Of a DNA stretch of 33,443 nt, positions 9,583-18,697 are shown in pieces (position 1 is the stretch's first letter; every line of letters begins with the position of its first letter). A program made the position numbers and the translations under genes. The stretch comes from Prochlorococcaceae cyanobacterium jk18x1bzbins.87. Lineage in GTDB: Bacteria > Cyanobacteriota > Cyanobacteriia > PCC-6307 > Cyanobiaceae. Under the pieces are notes generated by a model that was given only the letters and a program-made list of their open reading frames with translations, did not search any database and had not been told where the DNA came from. The DNA is taken from positions 1 to 33,443 of the forward strand of contig JAJDUS010000057.1 in assembly GCA_022826535.1 (NCBI GenBank), written 5' to 3'.

Positions 9583-10737
9583 GTGGCTGGAACGGTAAAG
9601 AAGAGCCAGGCCTGCCGTGAGTCCAATGGCAACAGGGATCCAGGCAGAGAGGTGGGGGGAGAGAACCCCCTGCACACCCAAGGAACTAAAGACAAACGAG
9701 AGCAGATAATAGCCAAGGATGATGATGATGCTGAGGCCAAATCCCTTGCTGCGGCTCCGTGTTTTGCCAACGGACTGGGCGCCGATGCTGGAGCCCACAA
9801 GAGCGAACACCAGGCAGCTAAACGGAACTGAAAACTTTTCCTGGAGGCGGACACGCAACTTGCGCGCTTGGCGTAGATCGCCCGTCTGCTCCAGCAGGGT
9901 CAGGGACATACGGGTTTGGGCAACGGTCATGTTGGCGGCATCCGTGGGGATCTCAGCCAGGCGCAAAGGGGTATCTCCAATGGGATATATTTGTTCCTCA
10001 AAGCGCATCTGGGACTGGGAGTTGCCGTCGTCAGCCAGGGAAACGGTCTTCCCGTCAAGAAATAACAAGCTGCCCTGATCCTGGTCAAAGTAGGCTTCCC
10101 GGGCCTGCACCACCTGAAGCATGTCGGGGCGGCTCATGTCCAGGACCGTGATGCCTTTCAGGTGGCCGTCCACGGCCTCCCGTGCGTAGAACAGTCGCGC
10201 CAAGCCATGGTGAGAACCACCATCTGCCTTGGGAATTCTGGCGAAGTGGGGATAGATGATGTTCTCGCCGCTGCTGGTGGGCATGGACCGCCCCAAGGCG
10301 GTTTGCAAAACCACAAGGGAGTTGTAGTTGCTGCTGGGCACCACCAGATCACTGACCACAAAGCTCATCACGCTGAAGAAGAGCCCCAACACCACTGCGG
10401 GCAGCACATAGCGCCTGCTGGGCACACCGATGCTGCGTAGGGCAATCAACTCATTGGAACTGGAAAGTTTGCTGTAGGTGAGCAGTGTGCCCAGCAGCAT
10501 GGCCATGGGAAAGGCATAGACCATCAAGCCCGGCACCTGCAGGATGAGCACATGAAGGGCTGGTCCAATGGGCAAACCCCGCTCCACAATTCTGCGCACC
10601 AGGTCAAACAGCACATCACCGGTCACCAGCAGCACGCTGAAGATGCCCACCCCAAACAGCAGTGGACCCAGTAACTCCCTATAGAGCCAGCGATCCAGAA
10701 GGCTCAGACGATGGGCCGGAGGGGACAGTGAAACCAT
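9580..10737 (-). CDS. LptF/LptG-family (YjgP/YjgQ) permease
   Basis: Membrane subunit of the Lpt machine that extracts lipopolysaccharide from the inner membrane, working with LptB. The 385-residue protein has the family layout: a membrane segment near 25-45, two more near 65-85 and 105-130, a periplasmic beta-jellyroll region (about 135-290) and three C-terminal segments (about 305-380). The conserved LPGLMVYAFPMAMLLG-like and SSNELIALRSIGVPS segments are present. Its ATG overlaps the TGA of lptB by one base. Its TAG stop is part of the CTAG flanking the IS element, yet the C-terminus LLYRSSH looks natural, so the insertion apparently left the protein intact. Cyanobacteria usually have a single such permease, so F and G cannot be told apart by sequence alone. 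Confidence 0.9.
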   Translation of the reverse strand: MVSLSPPAHRLSLLDRWLYRELLGPLLFGVGIFSVLLVTGDVLFDLVRRIVERGLPIGPALHVLILQVPGLMVYAFPMAMLLGTLLTYSKLSSSNELIALRSIGVPSRRYVLPAVVLGLFFSVMSFVVSDLVVPSSNYNSLVVLQTALGRSMPTSSGENIIYPHFARIPKADGGSHHGLARLFYAREAVDGHLKGITVLDMSRPDMLQVVQAREAYFDQDQGSLLFLDGKTVSLADDGNSQSQMRFEEQIYPIGDTPLRLAEIPTDAANMTVAQTRMSLTLLEQTGDLRQARKLRVRLQEKFSVPFSCLVFALVGSSIGAQSVGKTRSRSKGFGLSIIIILGYYLLSFVFSSLGVQGVLSPHLSAWIPVAIGLTAGLALLYRSSH

Positions 10738-11465
10738 CAGATGGTGAAGCTTTCGCCCAGGTAATGCCGCTTGACCAACGTATTACTGGCCACAGCTTGG
10801 GAAGAACCGGATGCCAGAATGGTGCCTTTGTTGAGGATATAGGCACGATCCGTAATGGAGAGGGTTTCCCGCACGTTGTGATCGGTGATGAGTAGCCCCA
10901 CCTGATCCTGCTTCAGGTGCAGGATCAGGGTCTGTAAATCATGGACCGCCAGTGGGTCCACGCCGGCAAAAGGCTCATCCAGCAGCAAATAACGGGGGCC
11001 ATGGGCCCCCACCGCCAGCGCCCTGGCCACTTCGGTCCGGCGCCGTTCACCACCGGAGAGTTGGGTGCCGCGCCGCTGGAGGAAAGGCTCCAGATGGAAG
11101 TCTGCAATGAGTTGATCGAGCCGGCGGCGGCGTGCAGGTGCAGGCAGCCGGGATTGCTCCAGGCTGAGCAGTAGATTCTCCTGCACTGTGAGGGAGCGGA
11201 AAACGCTGGCCTCCTGGGGCAGATAGCCCAATCCCATCCTGGCCCGCTGGGGCATGGTCAATGCCGTGATGGAGTGGCCGTCCAGAAGGATATCGCCATA
11301 GTCCGGCTGCAACTGACCCGTGATCAGGTTAAAGGTGGTGGTCTTTCCCGCCCCATTGGGGCCGAGGAGACCCACCACTTCACCCAGTTCCAGATGCATG
11401 TCCAGTGCTTGAATCAACTGGCGACCGGCCAGGCTCAAGTTGACATCCTTCAACTCCAGGCTCAT
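10737..11465 (-). CDS. lptB: LPS export ABC transporter ATP-binding protein LptB
   Basis: Cytoplasmic ATPase that powers lipopolysaccharide transport through LptF/G. It has Walker A GPNGAGKTT (35-43), the ABC signature LSGGERRR (near 140), Walker B YLLLDEPFAGVDP and the H-loop histidine in LITDHNVRET. The C-terminal ITDRAYILNKGTILASG is typical of LptB rather than of general ABC proteins. At 242 aa it has normal length. It is tightly coupled on both sides: ATGA overlap with the lptA-like gene upstream and TGATG overlap with the permease downstream, so these three form one translationally coupled operon. Confidence 0.95.
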   Translation of the reverse strand: MSLELKDVNLSLAGRQLIQALDMHLELGEVVGLLGPNGAGKTTTFNLITGQLQPDYGDILLDGHSITALTMPQRARMGLGYLPQEASVFRSLTVQENLLLSLEQSRLPAPARRRRLDQLIADFHLEPFLQRRGTQLSGGERRRTEVARALAVGAHGPRYLLLDEPFAGVDPLAVHDLQTLILHLKQDQVGLLITDHNVRETLSITDRAYILNKGTILASGSSQAVASNTLVKRHYLGESFTI

Positions 11466-11956
11466 GGAGTCAGGGCCTCCTGGGTGGGAGAGGACAGGTC
11501 ATAGGTGGTATGCACTTGCTCACCTGGCTTGGATTCCACAACAAATGTCTGGGACTGGGTGGTGTACACCAGTTGCTCACCACGAATGCTGTTGCCCCCG
11601 TTTTGCGTGACCTCCACGCTGCCACTGAGGATTAGTCGTCCCTCCCGGGTGAAGTACTGGGCGTGGTCAGCCCTGGCGGTGAGGCGATAGGCCGGGTAAG
11701 TGATCTGCACCCGCCCCTTTGCCGTGAGGATGCCTTTCGCCTCGTTCATCTCCTGCTGGTCGGAGCGGATGGTGATCCGGCTGCCGCCTGGCTGTTGCCC
11801 CCCATCAGGGCTGGCGCCAGTGGTTTGCGCCACGGACGGGAAGGAGGCGGTGGATGGGGGATGGGGCGGTTGAGCCCTGCTGGGCCAGGCTGTTGTGATT
11901 GCCAGAGCCATCATCAACACCATCCGGGTTGGCCCCAGCCAAGACAGATTGGTCAC
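11462..11956 (-). CDS. lptA: LptA/OstA-like periplasmic LPS-transport protein
   Basis: The 164-residue product starts with a signal peptide (hydrophobic MVLMMALAITTAWPSRAQ, residues 12-29) and a proline-rich linker. It is followed by an OstA/LptA beta-jellyroll domain (about 60-150) with the typical pattern ITIRSDQQEMNEAKGILTAKG and GQVE-like strands ending in VESKPGEQ. Such proteins form the periplasmic bridge that passes LPS from LptB/F/G to the outer membrane. The frame opens with GTG at 11956; the ATG at 11923 is an equally plausible start just before the signal peptide core. It overlaps lptB by four bases. Its role is supported mainly by this operon. Confidence 0.85.
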   Translation of the reverse strand: MTNLSWLGPTRMVLMMALAITTAWPSRAQPPHPPSTASFPSVAQTTGASPDGGQQPGGSRITIRSDQQEMNEAKGILTAKGRVQITYPAYRLTARADHAQYFTREGRLILSGSVEVTQNGGNSIRGEQLVYTTQSQTFVVESKPGEQVHTTYDLSSPTQEALTP

Positions 11957-11983
11957 CAGTGGCGTATGGGATGGCCTGAGTCC

Positions 11984-12367
11984 CTAGTCTGCCTTACGAG
12001 GCGTACCCTTGGGGGGCGGTGGAGACAACCGGGGTGGTGACGGTGGGGCACCCCCTGGAGGGGCCTGGAGGAAGCGGAGCCAATGGCGGCCTTGATCATG
12101 CAGGTGGACCAGGTCCACCCCGTCCAGCTCACCACAGCAGCGCAGGCGTGCCACGGCTTCTCCCCAGAGCAAGGCTGCGCCACGACGGTTGCCTTGCTGC
12201 CAATGGACCATGGCCACGGCAATCTGAACCAGGGCCTGAAGGGGTCTACGGCGCGGCTCCAGGCTCTCCTGCCAGAGGGCCTCCAGGGCATCATGGCAAG
12301 CGTACCAGTCCTCCTGGGCAAAGAGGGCCAGGGCCGCGGCAAGGGCAGGGTCTGGACAGGCCGCCAT
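11984..12367 (-). CDS. DUF309 family protein
   Basis: This 127-residue protein matches the DUF309 family, small helical proteins of unknown function common in cyanobacteria and plants. The recognisable core is FAQEDWYACHDALEALW (about 16-32), followed by RRPLQALVQIAVAMVHWQQGN (about 39-59) and GAALLWGEAVARL. The last 30 residues are a low-complexity proline-rich tail (SPPRLSPPPPKGTP) that is probably disordered. The start is ATG at 12367, 30 bp after the typA stop. It sits between typA and the lpt genes on the same strand, so it may be in one transcript with them. No function can be assigned. Confidence 0.8.
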   Translation of the reverse strand: MAACPDPALAAALALFAQEDWYACHDALEALWQESLEPRRRPLQALVQIAVAMVHWQQGNRRGAALLWGEAVARLRCCGELDGVDLVHLHDQGRHWLRFLQAPPGGAPPSPPRLSPPPPKGTPRKAD

Positions 12368-12397
12368 GGAACATGGGAGGCGTAAGGGGAAAGGGAT

Positions 12398-14197
12398 CTA
12401 GCGTTTTACAGGCTTGCGGCTGGGCAGCTTGCGCAGACGAATGGATTCAGGCGTCACCTCCAGCAACTCACCGGGACCAATGTATCCCAGGGACCGTTCC
12501 AGAGTCATATCCACCGGACTCTGCAAGGTGTCCAACTCTTCCGCACCGGCCGAGCGCATGTTGGTGAGCTGTTTGATCTTGCAGACATTGATCTCTAAGT
12601 CCTGGGGCCGGGTGTGTTCCCCCACAATCATTCCTTTGTAAACCTTGGCGCCTGGACGAATGAAGAACTGGCCCCGGTCTTCCGCATTCTTGAGGGCGTA
12701 GACGGTGGCCACACCCGTCTCGAAGGCAATCAGCACCCCGGTGTGGCGGGCTTGGAGATCCCCTTCCATCTTGCGGTAGTCCAGAAATGAGTGGCTCATC
12801 AAGCCCTCGCCACGGGTCATGCGGATGAAGTCGCTGCGAAAGCCCACCAGGCCGCGGGCAGGAATGATGAACTCCATTTGATAGCGGCCATCCCCGGAGG
12901 CGGCCATGTTCTGCATTTCCCCCTTGCAGGTGCCCAGGCGCTCAATGCAGCCACCCACCGCCCCTTCCGGCACATCCAGAACGATGGTCTCGTAGGGCTC
13001 ACAGATCTCCCCATCCATGGTGCGGAAGATCACCTGGGGCTGGGAGACCTGGAACTCATAGCCTTCCCGCCGCATGGTCTCAATCAAAATGCCCAGGTGG
13101 AGTTCTCCCCGTCCGCACACGGTGAAGCGGTCCGGAGATGTTGTATTGCTGACCCGTAGGGCCACATTGGTGAGCAACTCCTTCCTTAAGCGGTCCCCCA
13201 GTTGACGACTGGTGACAAACTTTCCCTCCTGGCCCGCAAAGGGGGAGTCATTCACCATGAAGGTCATCTGCAAAGTGGGCTCATCCACCTTGATCAGGGG
13301 CAGGCCCTTGGAATTGGGGCTGTCACCACAGGCAATGGTGTCCCCGATATTCACCCCGTTAAACCCGGCCACCGCAACAATGTCCCCGGCGGTGGCGCTC
13401 TGGATCTCCAGGCGCCTCAACCCCTGAAACCCCAGAAGTTTGCTGATCCGGCCCCGCTTCGTCGTACCGTCACCACAGATCAAGGTTGCCTGCTGACCGG
13501 TCTTGATGGTGCCATTGTGGATGCGACCGATGGCAATGGTACCCAGGAAATCACTGTAGTCGAGGGTGGTGACTTGCAGTTGCAGGAGCTTGTTGGGGTC
13601 GCCCACGGGGGGTGGCGTATGGCGAAGAATGGCCTCGAACAAGGGCTGCAGGGTGTCACCGCCCCGGGCTGGCTCATCCGTGGCAAATCCCCCTAGGCCA
13701 CTGCCAAAGAGGTAGGGGAAATCGCATTGGTCATCATCAGCCCCCAACTCCAGGAAGAGATCCAGCACCTTGTCCACGGCCGCATCCGGCATGGCTTGGG
13801 GCCGGTCGATTTTGTTGATGAAGACGATGGGCCGCAGGCCCTTCTCCAGGGCCTTTTTGAGCACAAAGCGGGTCTGGGGCATGGGGCCTTCGTTGGCATC
13901 CACCACCAGCAGACAGCCATCCACCATGCCCAACACCCGCTCCACCTCCCCGCCAAAGTCCGCGTGACCTGGGGTATCCACAATGTTGATGCGGGTTTGT
14001 CCGTAGTCCACTGCGGTGTTCTTTGCCAGGATGGTGATGCCCCGCTCCCGTTCCAGCGCATTGCTGTCCATCACGCAACTGGGCACAGCTTCACCCTGGC
14101 GAAAAATGCCCGATTGGGCCAGCAGGGCATCCACCAGGGTGGTCTTGCCATGGTCAACATGGGCAATGATGGCAATGTTCCGGATGGGTCGGCCCAT
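12398..14197 (-). CDS. typA: Ribosome-associated translational GTPase TypA/BipA
   Basis: A GTPase of the elongation-factor family that acts on the ribosome, mainly during stress and in ribosome assembly. From the ATG at 14197 the G1 motif is HVDHGKTT (13-20), with switch [17 protein letters not shown] and the G4 motif NKIDRP. The C-terminal half has the BipA-specific segments ([20 protein letters not shown], and [15 protein letters not shown]). The length of 599 aa is typical. The frame opens 7 codons upstream with TTG at 14218, only 3 bp from the preceding stop; I prefer the ATG because family members start a few residues before [12 protein letters not shown]. Confidence 0.95.
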   Translation of the reverse strand: MGRPIRNIAIIAHVDHGKTTLVDALLAQSGIFRQGEAVPSCVMDSNALERERGITILAKNTAVDYGQTRINIVDTPGHADFGGEVERVLGMVDGCLLVVDANEGPMPQTRFVLKKALEKGLRPIVFINKIDRPQAMPDAAVDKVLDLFLELGADDDQCDFPYLFGSGLGGFATDEPARGGDTLQPLFEAILRHTPPPVGDPNKLLQLQVTTLDYSDFLGTIAIGRIHNGTIKTGQQATLICGDGTTKRGRISKLLGFQGLRRLEIQSATAGDIVAVAGFNGVNIGDTIACGDSPNSKGLPLIKVDEPTLQMTFMVNDSPFAGQEGKFVTSRQLGDRLRKELLTNVALRVSNTTSPDRFTVCGRGELHLGILIETMRREGYEFQVSQPQVIFRTMDGEICEPYETIVLDVPEGAVGGCIERLGTCKGEMQNMAASGDGRYQMEFIIPARGLVGFRSDFIRMTRGEGLMSHSFLDYRKMEGDLQARHTGVLIAFETGVATVYALKNAEDRGQFFIRPGAKVYKGMIVGEHTRPQDLEINVCKIKQLTNMRSAGAEELDTLQSPVDMTLERSLGYIGPGELLEVTPESIRLRKLPSRKPVKR

Positions 14198-14221
14198 GGC
14201 AGGCGAGGCATCAATCAATGG

Positions 14222-14944
14222 TTATGTTGCGGCATGGAAGCGGCGTGTCTGCTCAAACAATTCCAGCGCATGGCTGCTGCCTTCCCAACGCCAGTGCCAT
14301 GGTTCGTAGGCCACGCCCTGGGGATTATTCGCCGGGAAGGACAGCCGGAAGTGATAGCGGGATGCGTGCTGCTGTAGCCAGGTAAAGGCAGCACTCTGGT
14401 CAAAAGCTGCGTCCAGGTCCAATTCAGGATGGCGGGCATCCCCCAGATCCAGGGCATAACCAGTGTGATGCTCAGAGTAGCCTGGGGGGGCGCTGACTTG
14501 TGCCCGTTCCTCCGGCCGTTGACTCCGTTCCACCATGATGGAAAAAAACAAATCGTGCTGGGTCTCCTGATCCCGAAAAGCGCTCAGCAGCCGCAGTTGC
14601 ACGCCGTCTACCTCAGCATCCTGCTGCATGGCCAGAAATGCCGCTGCCGCATCCCCGTGGAGTCGGCGGCCAGGAACCACCTCCACCAGGTCTGCCTCAC
14701 GGGCAATGGGATAGGAGAAGTGCCCCAAGAGGCGGCCATCCGCCTCCGGGGGGGGCATGAGTTCTGCTGAAGGAGGGAGAAGGGGAGACATGTTCTGGTT
14801 GGAGCGCAGAAAAACGACCGTCCCCGCCAAGGTACTGCCGGCCAGGAGCAGCAGCAGCAAAAGACGGGCCGACAGGCCCTGCTGCTGGGAAACAGGTGGT
14901 GTCAGGCGACGGGCAACAGGGATCTCGTCCAACTGGGTTGTCAT
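14222..14944 (-). CDS. D-alanyl-D-alanine carboxypeptidase, VanY/LdcB family, membrane-anchored
   Basis: Zinc peptidase that trims D-alanine from peptidoglycan stem peptides. After the ATG at 14944 there is a membrane anchor (about 25-47, leucine-rich), a linker, and a VanY-type catalytic domain from about residue 85. The zinc ligands are visible in [13 protein letters not shown] (SxHxxGxAxD) and in EPWHWRW (the second His), with SAFRDQETQ upstream as the usual active-site entrance. The length (240 aa) fits. The open frame extends to a TTG at 14998, but the extra 18 residues are not plausible. It lies 24 bp upstream of typA, on the same strand, and is divergent from chlP. Confidence 0.85.
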   Translation of the reverse strand: MTTQLDEIPVARRLTPPVSQQQGLSARLLLLLLLAGSTLAGTVVFLRSNQNMSPLLPPSAELMPPPEADGRLLGHFSYPIAREADLVEVVPGRRLHGDAAAAFLAMQQDAEVDGVQLRLLSAFRDQETQHDLFFSIMVERSQRPEERAQVSAPPGYSEHHTGYALDLGDARHPELDLDAAFDQSAAFTWLQQHASRYHFRLSFPANNPQGVAYEPWHWRWEGSSHALELFEQTRRFHAAT

Positions 14945-15084
14945 CTTTAGGCGCGTCCCCCCAGCTACATTATTGCTCTGGAGCACCCTGCCCTGCAACC
15001 TCTTGGCAACACCTTGCCCACTGCCTGTGTCCCGGTTGTTAGGTTCAGAAAATCACTCCCTGCCAAGTCTTGAGGAGAGTTGCC

Positions 15085-16467
15085 ATGCTGCGCGTTGCCG
15101 TTGTTGGCGGAGGCCCCAGTGGGTCCTGCGCTGCGGAAGTGTTGGCCAAAGCTGGAATCAAAACCTGGCTGTTTGAGCGCAAGCTGGGCAATGCCAAGCC
15201 CTGTGGCGGTGCAATTCCCCTCTGCATGGTGGAGGAATTTGACCTCCCCAACCACATCATTGACCGCAAAGTGCGCAATATGCGGATGATTTCCCCTTCC
15301 AACAAGGAAGTGGACATTCGTCTGGACCCCCTCGGGTATCGCCAGGATGAATTTATCGGGATGTGTCGTCGGGAGGTTTTTGACGCCTTCCTGCGCAATC
15401 GGGCAGCCGAGTACGGCGCCACCCTGATCAACGGCCTGGTGCAATCCATCACCGCAGGACCCCAACGCAAAGGTCCCTACACCATCCGTTATGTCGCCCA
15501 CGGCGAGGGGCTCAAGGGTGATTGCCAAACCCTGGAGGTGGATTACATTATCGGCGCTGACGGGGCCAATTCCCGGGTGGCCAAGGCCATGGATGCAGGG
15601 TCCTACAAGGTGGCCATTGCCTTCCAGGAGCGGATCCGTCTGCCCAAGGAGGAAATGTCCTACTACGAGGATTTGGCGGAGATGTACGTGGGCACGGATG
15701 TGTCCCCCGACTTTTACGCATGGGTGTTTCCAAAGTACGACCATGTGGCAGTGGGTACCGGCACCATGCAGGAAAATCAGTCCCTGATTAAGTCCCTGCA
15801 ACGGGGCATCCGCCAGCGGGCCAGTAAGCGCCTGTTCCGCGGTGAGGTGATCAAGGTGGAAGCTCATCCCATTCCGGAACACCCTCGCCCACGTCGGGTG
15901 GTGCAGCAAATGGTTTTGGTGGGCGATGCCGCCGGCTATGTGACCAAGAGTTCCGGCGAGGGCATTTATTTTGCTGCCAAGAGTGGCCGCATGTGTGCGG
16001 AGGCCCTGGTGCAGGTGAGTCAGCATGGCAAACGCATCCCCACGTCCGGGGAGATGAAACGCGCCTACCTGCGCCAGTGGGATCGCCGCTATGGCGCCAC
16101 CTACAAGGTTTTGGACATCCTCCAGCGGGTGTTCTATGCCAATGACGCAACCCGTGAGGCCTTCGTGGAGATGTGCGACGACCGGGACGTGCAACGGCTC
16201 ACCTTTGACAGCTACCTCTATAAGCGGGTTGTGTCCATGAGTCCATGGCAACAAGTGAAGATCACGGCATTGACCGTGGCGAGTCTGTTGCGGGGTCAGG
16301 CGATTGCGCCGAAGAGCTACCGCCCGGTGGATACCGCTGTGGGGCGCTCCCAGGAAGATTTCCTCAATCCCGGCGCTGTGCAGGTGGAGATGACCCCCCG
16401 GGGGCATACGCCAGCGGTTGACCCTCAGCCGGATAACCGGGAAAAGTCTGCAATGACAAGGGCCTGA
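15085..16467 (+). CDS. chlP: Geranylgeranyl diphosphate / geranylgeranyl-chlorophyll reductase
   Basis: Reduces the geranylgeranyl chain to phytyl for chlorophyll a (and tocopherol or phylloquinone) using NADPH and flavin. The N-terminal FAD-binding motif VVGGGPSGSCAAEVL starts at residue 6. The middle motif DYIIGADGANSRVAKAM and VGDAAGYVTKSSGEGIYFA are the other flavin-contact segments of this reductase family. The start is the ATG at 15085, preceded at a good distance by GAGGAG (15072-15077), one of the few clear ribosome-binding sites in the window; a TTG at 15070 is less likely. The product of 460 aa is full length. The 3' end overlaps the convergent glyS gene by 43 bp. Confidence 0.95.
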   Translation: MLRVAVVGGGPSGSCAAEVLAKAGIKTWLFERKLGNAKPCGGAIPLCMVEEFDLPNHIIDRKVRNMRMISPSNKEVDIRLDPLGYRQDEFIGMCRREVFDAFLRNRAAEYGATLINGLVQSITAGPQRKGPYTIRYVAHGEGLKGDCQTLEVDYIIGADGANSRVAKAMDAGSYKVAIAFQERIRLPKEEMSYYEDLAEMYVGTDVSPDFYAWVFPKYDHVAVGTGTMQENQSLIKSLQRGIRQRASKRLFRGEVIKVEAHPIPEHPRPRRVVQQMVLVGDAAGYVTKSSGEGIYFAAKSGRMCAEALVQVSQHGKRIPTSGEMKRAYLRQWDRRYGATYKVLDILQRVFYANDATREAFVEMCDDRDVQRLTFDSYLYKRVVSMSPWQQVKITALTVASLLRGQAIAPKSYRPVDTAVGRSQEDFLNPGAVQVEMTPRGHTPAVDPQPDNREKSAMTRA

Positions 16468-18605
16468 TTGCGCAGGATGGCCAGCAGGTTGAGCCGGTTG
16501 CGGCGCACATCCGGATCGAGGGCCATCACCATCACGCTGTCTTCCCCATCAAAAAAGGCTTGCAGTTTGGGTGACAACCTTCCCAAGCCCATGAGCAAGC
16601 GTTCGTAACCGTGGTGATCCCTGGCCCTGGTGAGGGGTGCCAGGGCTTCCAAAGCAGCCAATACGGCCCCCTCCGCTGGGGAACTGAACAGGGACGCGTC
16701 CACACAGTCCTTGGGGTTACACTGATGACGCTGCAGATCCCCCTTCTCCGCCAGCCGGGCAGCCCGCTGGACCACCGTCTGGATGGGGGCCAACGCCCCG
16801 GCGTCCCGCAGCCGCTGCAGCAGCCGCCCACGGCAGACCACATCCACCGGATCCTGCAGCAAGGCCCCAGGCTCCTGTGCCTCTGCCGCCACCGCATTAA
16901 TGATGTCGTAATCCAGTTCCAGTTCCGCCAGCATGGTGCGTAATCGTTGCTGCAGAAAGGCCAGCAGTTCCGCCAGCAGGGCGACGGGGTCCACCGTCAG
17001 GTTGGGAAAGTCCTTGGCGGATTGGCTGCAGGCAGCCTCCAGCAGGCTCACCAGGTTGAGGGACCAGCCACAGTCCACCAGGATGTGGAGCAGTCCATTG
17101 CCGGCCCGCCGCAGGGCAAAGGGATCGGAAGAACCAGTGGGCCGCTGACCAGTGGCAAAGATGGAGACCAACAGCTCCAGCCGCTCGCTCAAGGCCAAAG
17201 CCCGACCCAGGTGGGAGGCGGGCAGAAGATCGTCAGCGCCACTGGGCAGGTAGTGCTCGCGGATGGCCTCAGCCACTTGCGAACCTTCACCGGAGGCCAC
17301 GGCATACTTCGCCCCCATCACCCCTTGGAGTTCAGGGAACTCGCCAACCATCTGGGTCACCAGATCCGCCTTGCACAGCAGTGCCGCACGGCTGAGCGCC
17401 TGCTGATTCATCTGCAGTGTCCCGTTCTGCTGCTGGAGTGCCATGGCCACTGCCTGGGCCTGGCGCACCAAACGGTCGGTACGGTCCCGCAGGGAGCCGA
17501 GCCCCGCGGCAAAGGTGACCCCTTCCAGACGGGGCAAGTAGTCCTCCAGGGGTTGAGACCGGTCCTGGTCATAGAAAAAGGCCCCATCGGCAAGCCTGGC
17601 CCGCAGCACCCGTTCATTTCCTTGGGTGATGAGGGCCTCATCCGCCAGGGGGCTGGCGTTGGTGATGGCCAGAAAGTGGGGATCCAGCACCCCATGGGCA
17701 TCCAGCGCCAGGGGATCCGCCGGCGTCTGCAACAAAGGCACATAACGTTGGTGCGTCACCATCTCCATGGCGCTCACCTCGGCTGGCAGGGACAGAAAAC
17801 GTTCCTCAATGCGACCAACAATGATCCCCGGCGCTTCCACAAGATCCGTCAGCTCCTCCAACAGTGCCGGTTTGAGTTGGGGGACAGCCCCCAGCGCCGC
17901 GGCCCTGCTCTCAATCAGGCGGCGGATCTCCTCCTGGCGTTGCTGGCGGTCGGGAATGATGCCGGCCTTCCGTAGAATGGTCCCATAGGCTTCAGCCGTG
18001 GCAATGGGGAGGGGATCACAACGCCAGCCCCGGCGGGGACCATAGGAATTGGCCTGCGCTGTCACAGCGGGACTGGTCTGCTCCAGCCGCACCGGCAGCA
18101 GCTCGTCATTCAGCAGGGCCACCAGCCAGCGGATCGGGCGACTAAACCGTTGAGTCCCTGTCCCCCAGCGCATCAGCCGCTTGCCCTGAATGGCCCCGAT
18201 CCAGGTGGGAATCGCCTCCTGCAATAGGTCCCCCGTTGCCTGGCCCGGCTGTCTCACCTCAGCAAAGACAAACTCCCCTTTAGGGGTGGCGCGGATGGTC
18301 AGATCTTCCACCGCCAGCCCACAGCGTTGGGCAAACCCTTGGGCAGCAGCCGTGGGCTGGTCCCGGTGAAAGGCCTGTCGTGCTGGCGGTCCCTTGCGTG
18401 TCTTCACCAGGTCCTTCTGCCGTGGCGGCAGATTCTGCACCAACACCCCCAGGCGGCGGGGTGTGGCGAAGCCCTGCCAGGGCAGGGCGTCAAAATGCCA
18501 GTCTTGTAAAGAGGCCGTGATCAGTTGACCCAACTGGGCCAGCGCTGCCGGGCAAAATGCTGCTGGCAGTTCCTCGGCGCCAATTTCCAGAAGTAGGGAA
18601 GCCAC
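16425..18605 (-). CDS. glyS: Glycyl-tRNA synthetase beta subunit
   Basis: Beta subunit of the bacterial alpha2-beta2 glycyl-tRNA synthetase, which recognises tRNA(Gly) and carries the HD-like and anticodon-binding domains. The N-terminus ASLLLEIGAEELPAAF is diagnostic. Further family blocks are FSRPIRWLVALL, YDQDRSQPLEDYLPRLEGVTF and SDPFALRRAGNGLLHIL. At 726 aa it is complete. The start codon is GTG at 18605. The alpha subunit glyQ is not in the window, as expected for cyanobacteria, where the two genes are unlinked. The 3' end overlaps chlP convergently. A 92-bp gap separates it from divergent dnaG. Confidence 0.95.
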   Translation of the reverse strand: MASLLLEIGAEELPAAFCPAALAQLGQLITASLQDWHFDALPWQGFATPRRLGVLVQNLPPRQKDLVKTRKGPPARQAFHRDQPTAAAQGFAQRCGLAVEDLTIRATPKGEFVFAEVRQPGQATGDLLQEAIPTWIGAIQGKRLMRWGTGTQRFSRPIRWLVALLNDELLPVRLEQTSPAVTAQANSYGPRRGWRCDPLPIATAEAYGTILRKAGIIPDRQQRQEEIRRLIESRAAALGAVPQLKPALLEELTDLVEAPGIIVGRIEERFLSLPAEVSAMEMVTHQRYVPLLQTPADPLALDAHGVLDPHFLAITNASPLADEALITQGNERVLRARLADGAFFYDQDRSQPLEDYLPRLEGVTFAAGLGSLRDRTDRLVRQAQAVAMALQQQNGTLQMNQQALSRAALLCKADLVTQMVGEFPELQGVMGAKYAVASGEGSQVAEAIREHYLPSGADDLLPASHLGRALALSERLELLVSIFATGQRPTGSSDPFALRRAGNGLLHILVDCGWSLNLVSLLEAACSQSAKDFPNLTVDPVALLAELLAFLQQRLRTMLAELELDYDIINAVAAEAQEPGALLQDPVDVVCRGRLLQRLRDAGALAPIQTVVQRAARLAEKGDLQRHQCNPKDCVDASLFSSPAEGAVLAALEALAPLTRARDHHGYERLLMGLGRLSPKLQAFFDGEDSVMVMALDPDVRRNRLNLLAILRNQALVIADFSRLSG

Positions 18606-18697
18606 GTATCCACAACAGGATCCAGGGAACTTTATGGCCCGCGCTTCACCATGGGGTTTCTGTTTAGCCTGCGGTTCTACTCCGGAACACCTCCCTT

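Noticed and set aside
14965-16407. 480-codon minus-strand frame opposite chlP
   Set aside because: A shadow frame opposite a strongly conserved gene, with no family motif and unusual His-rich composition.
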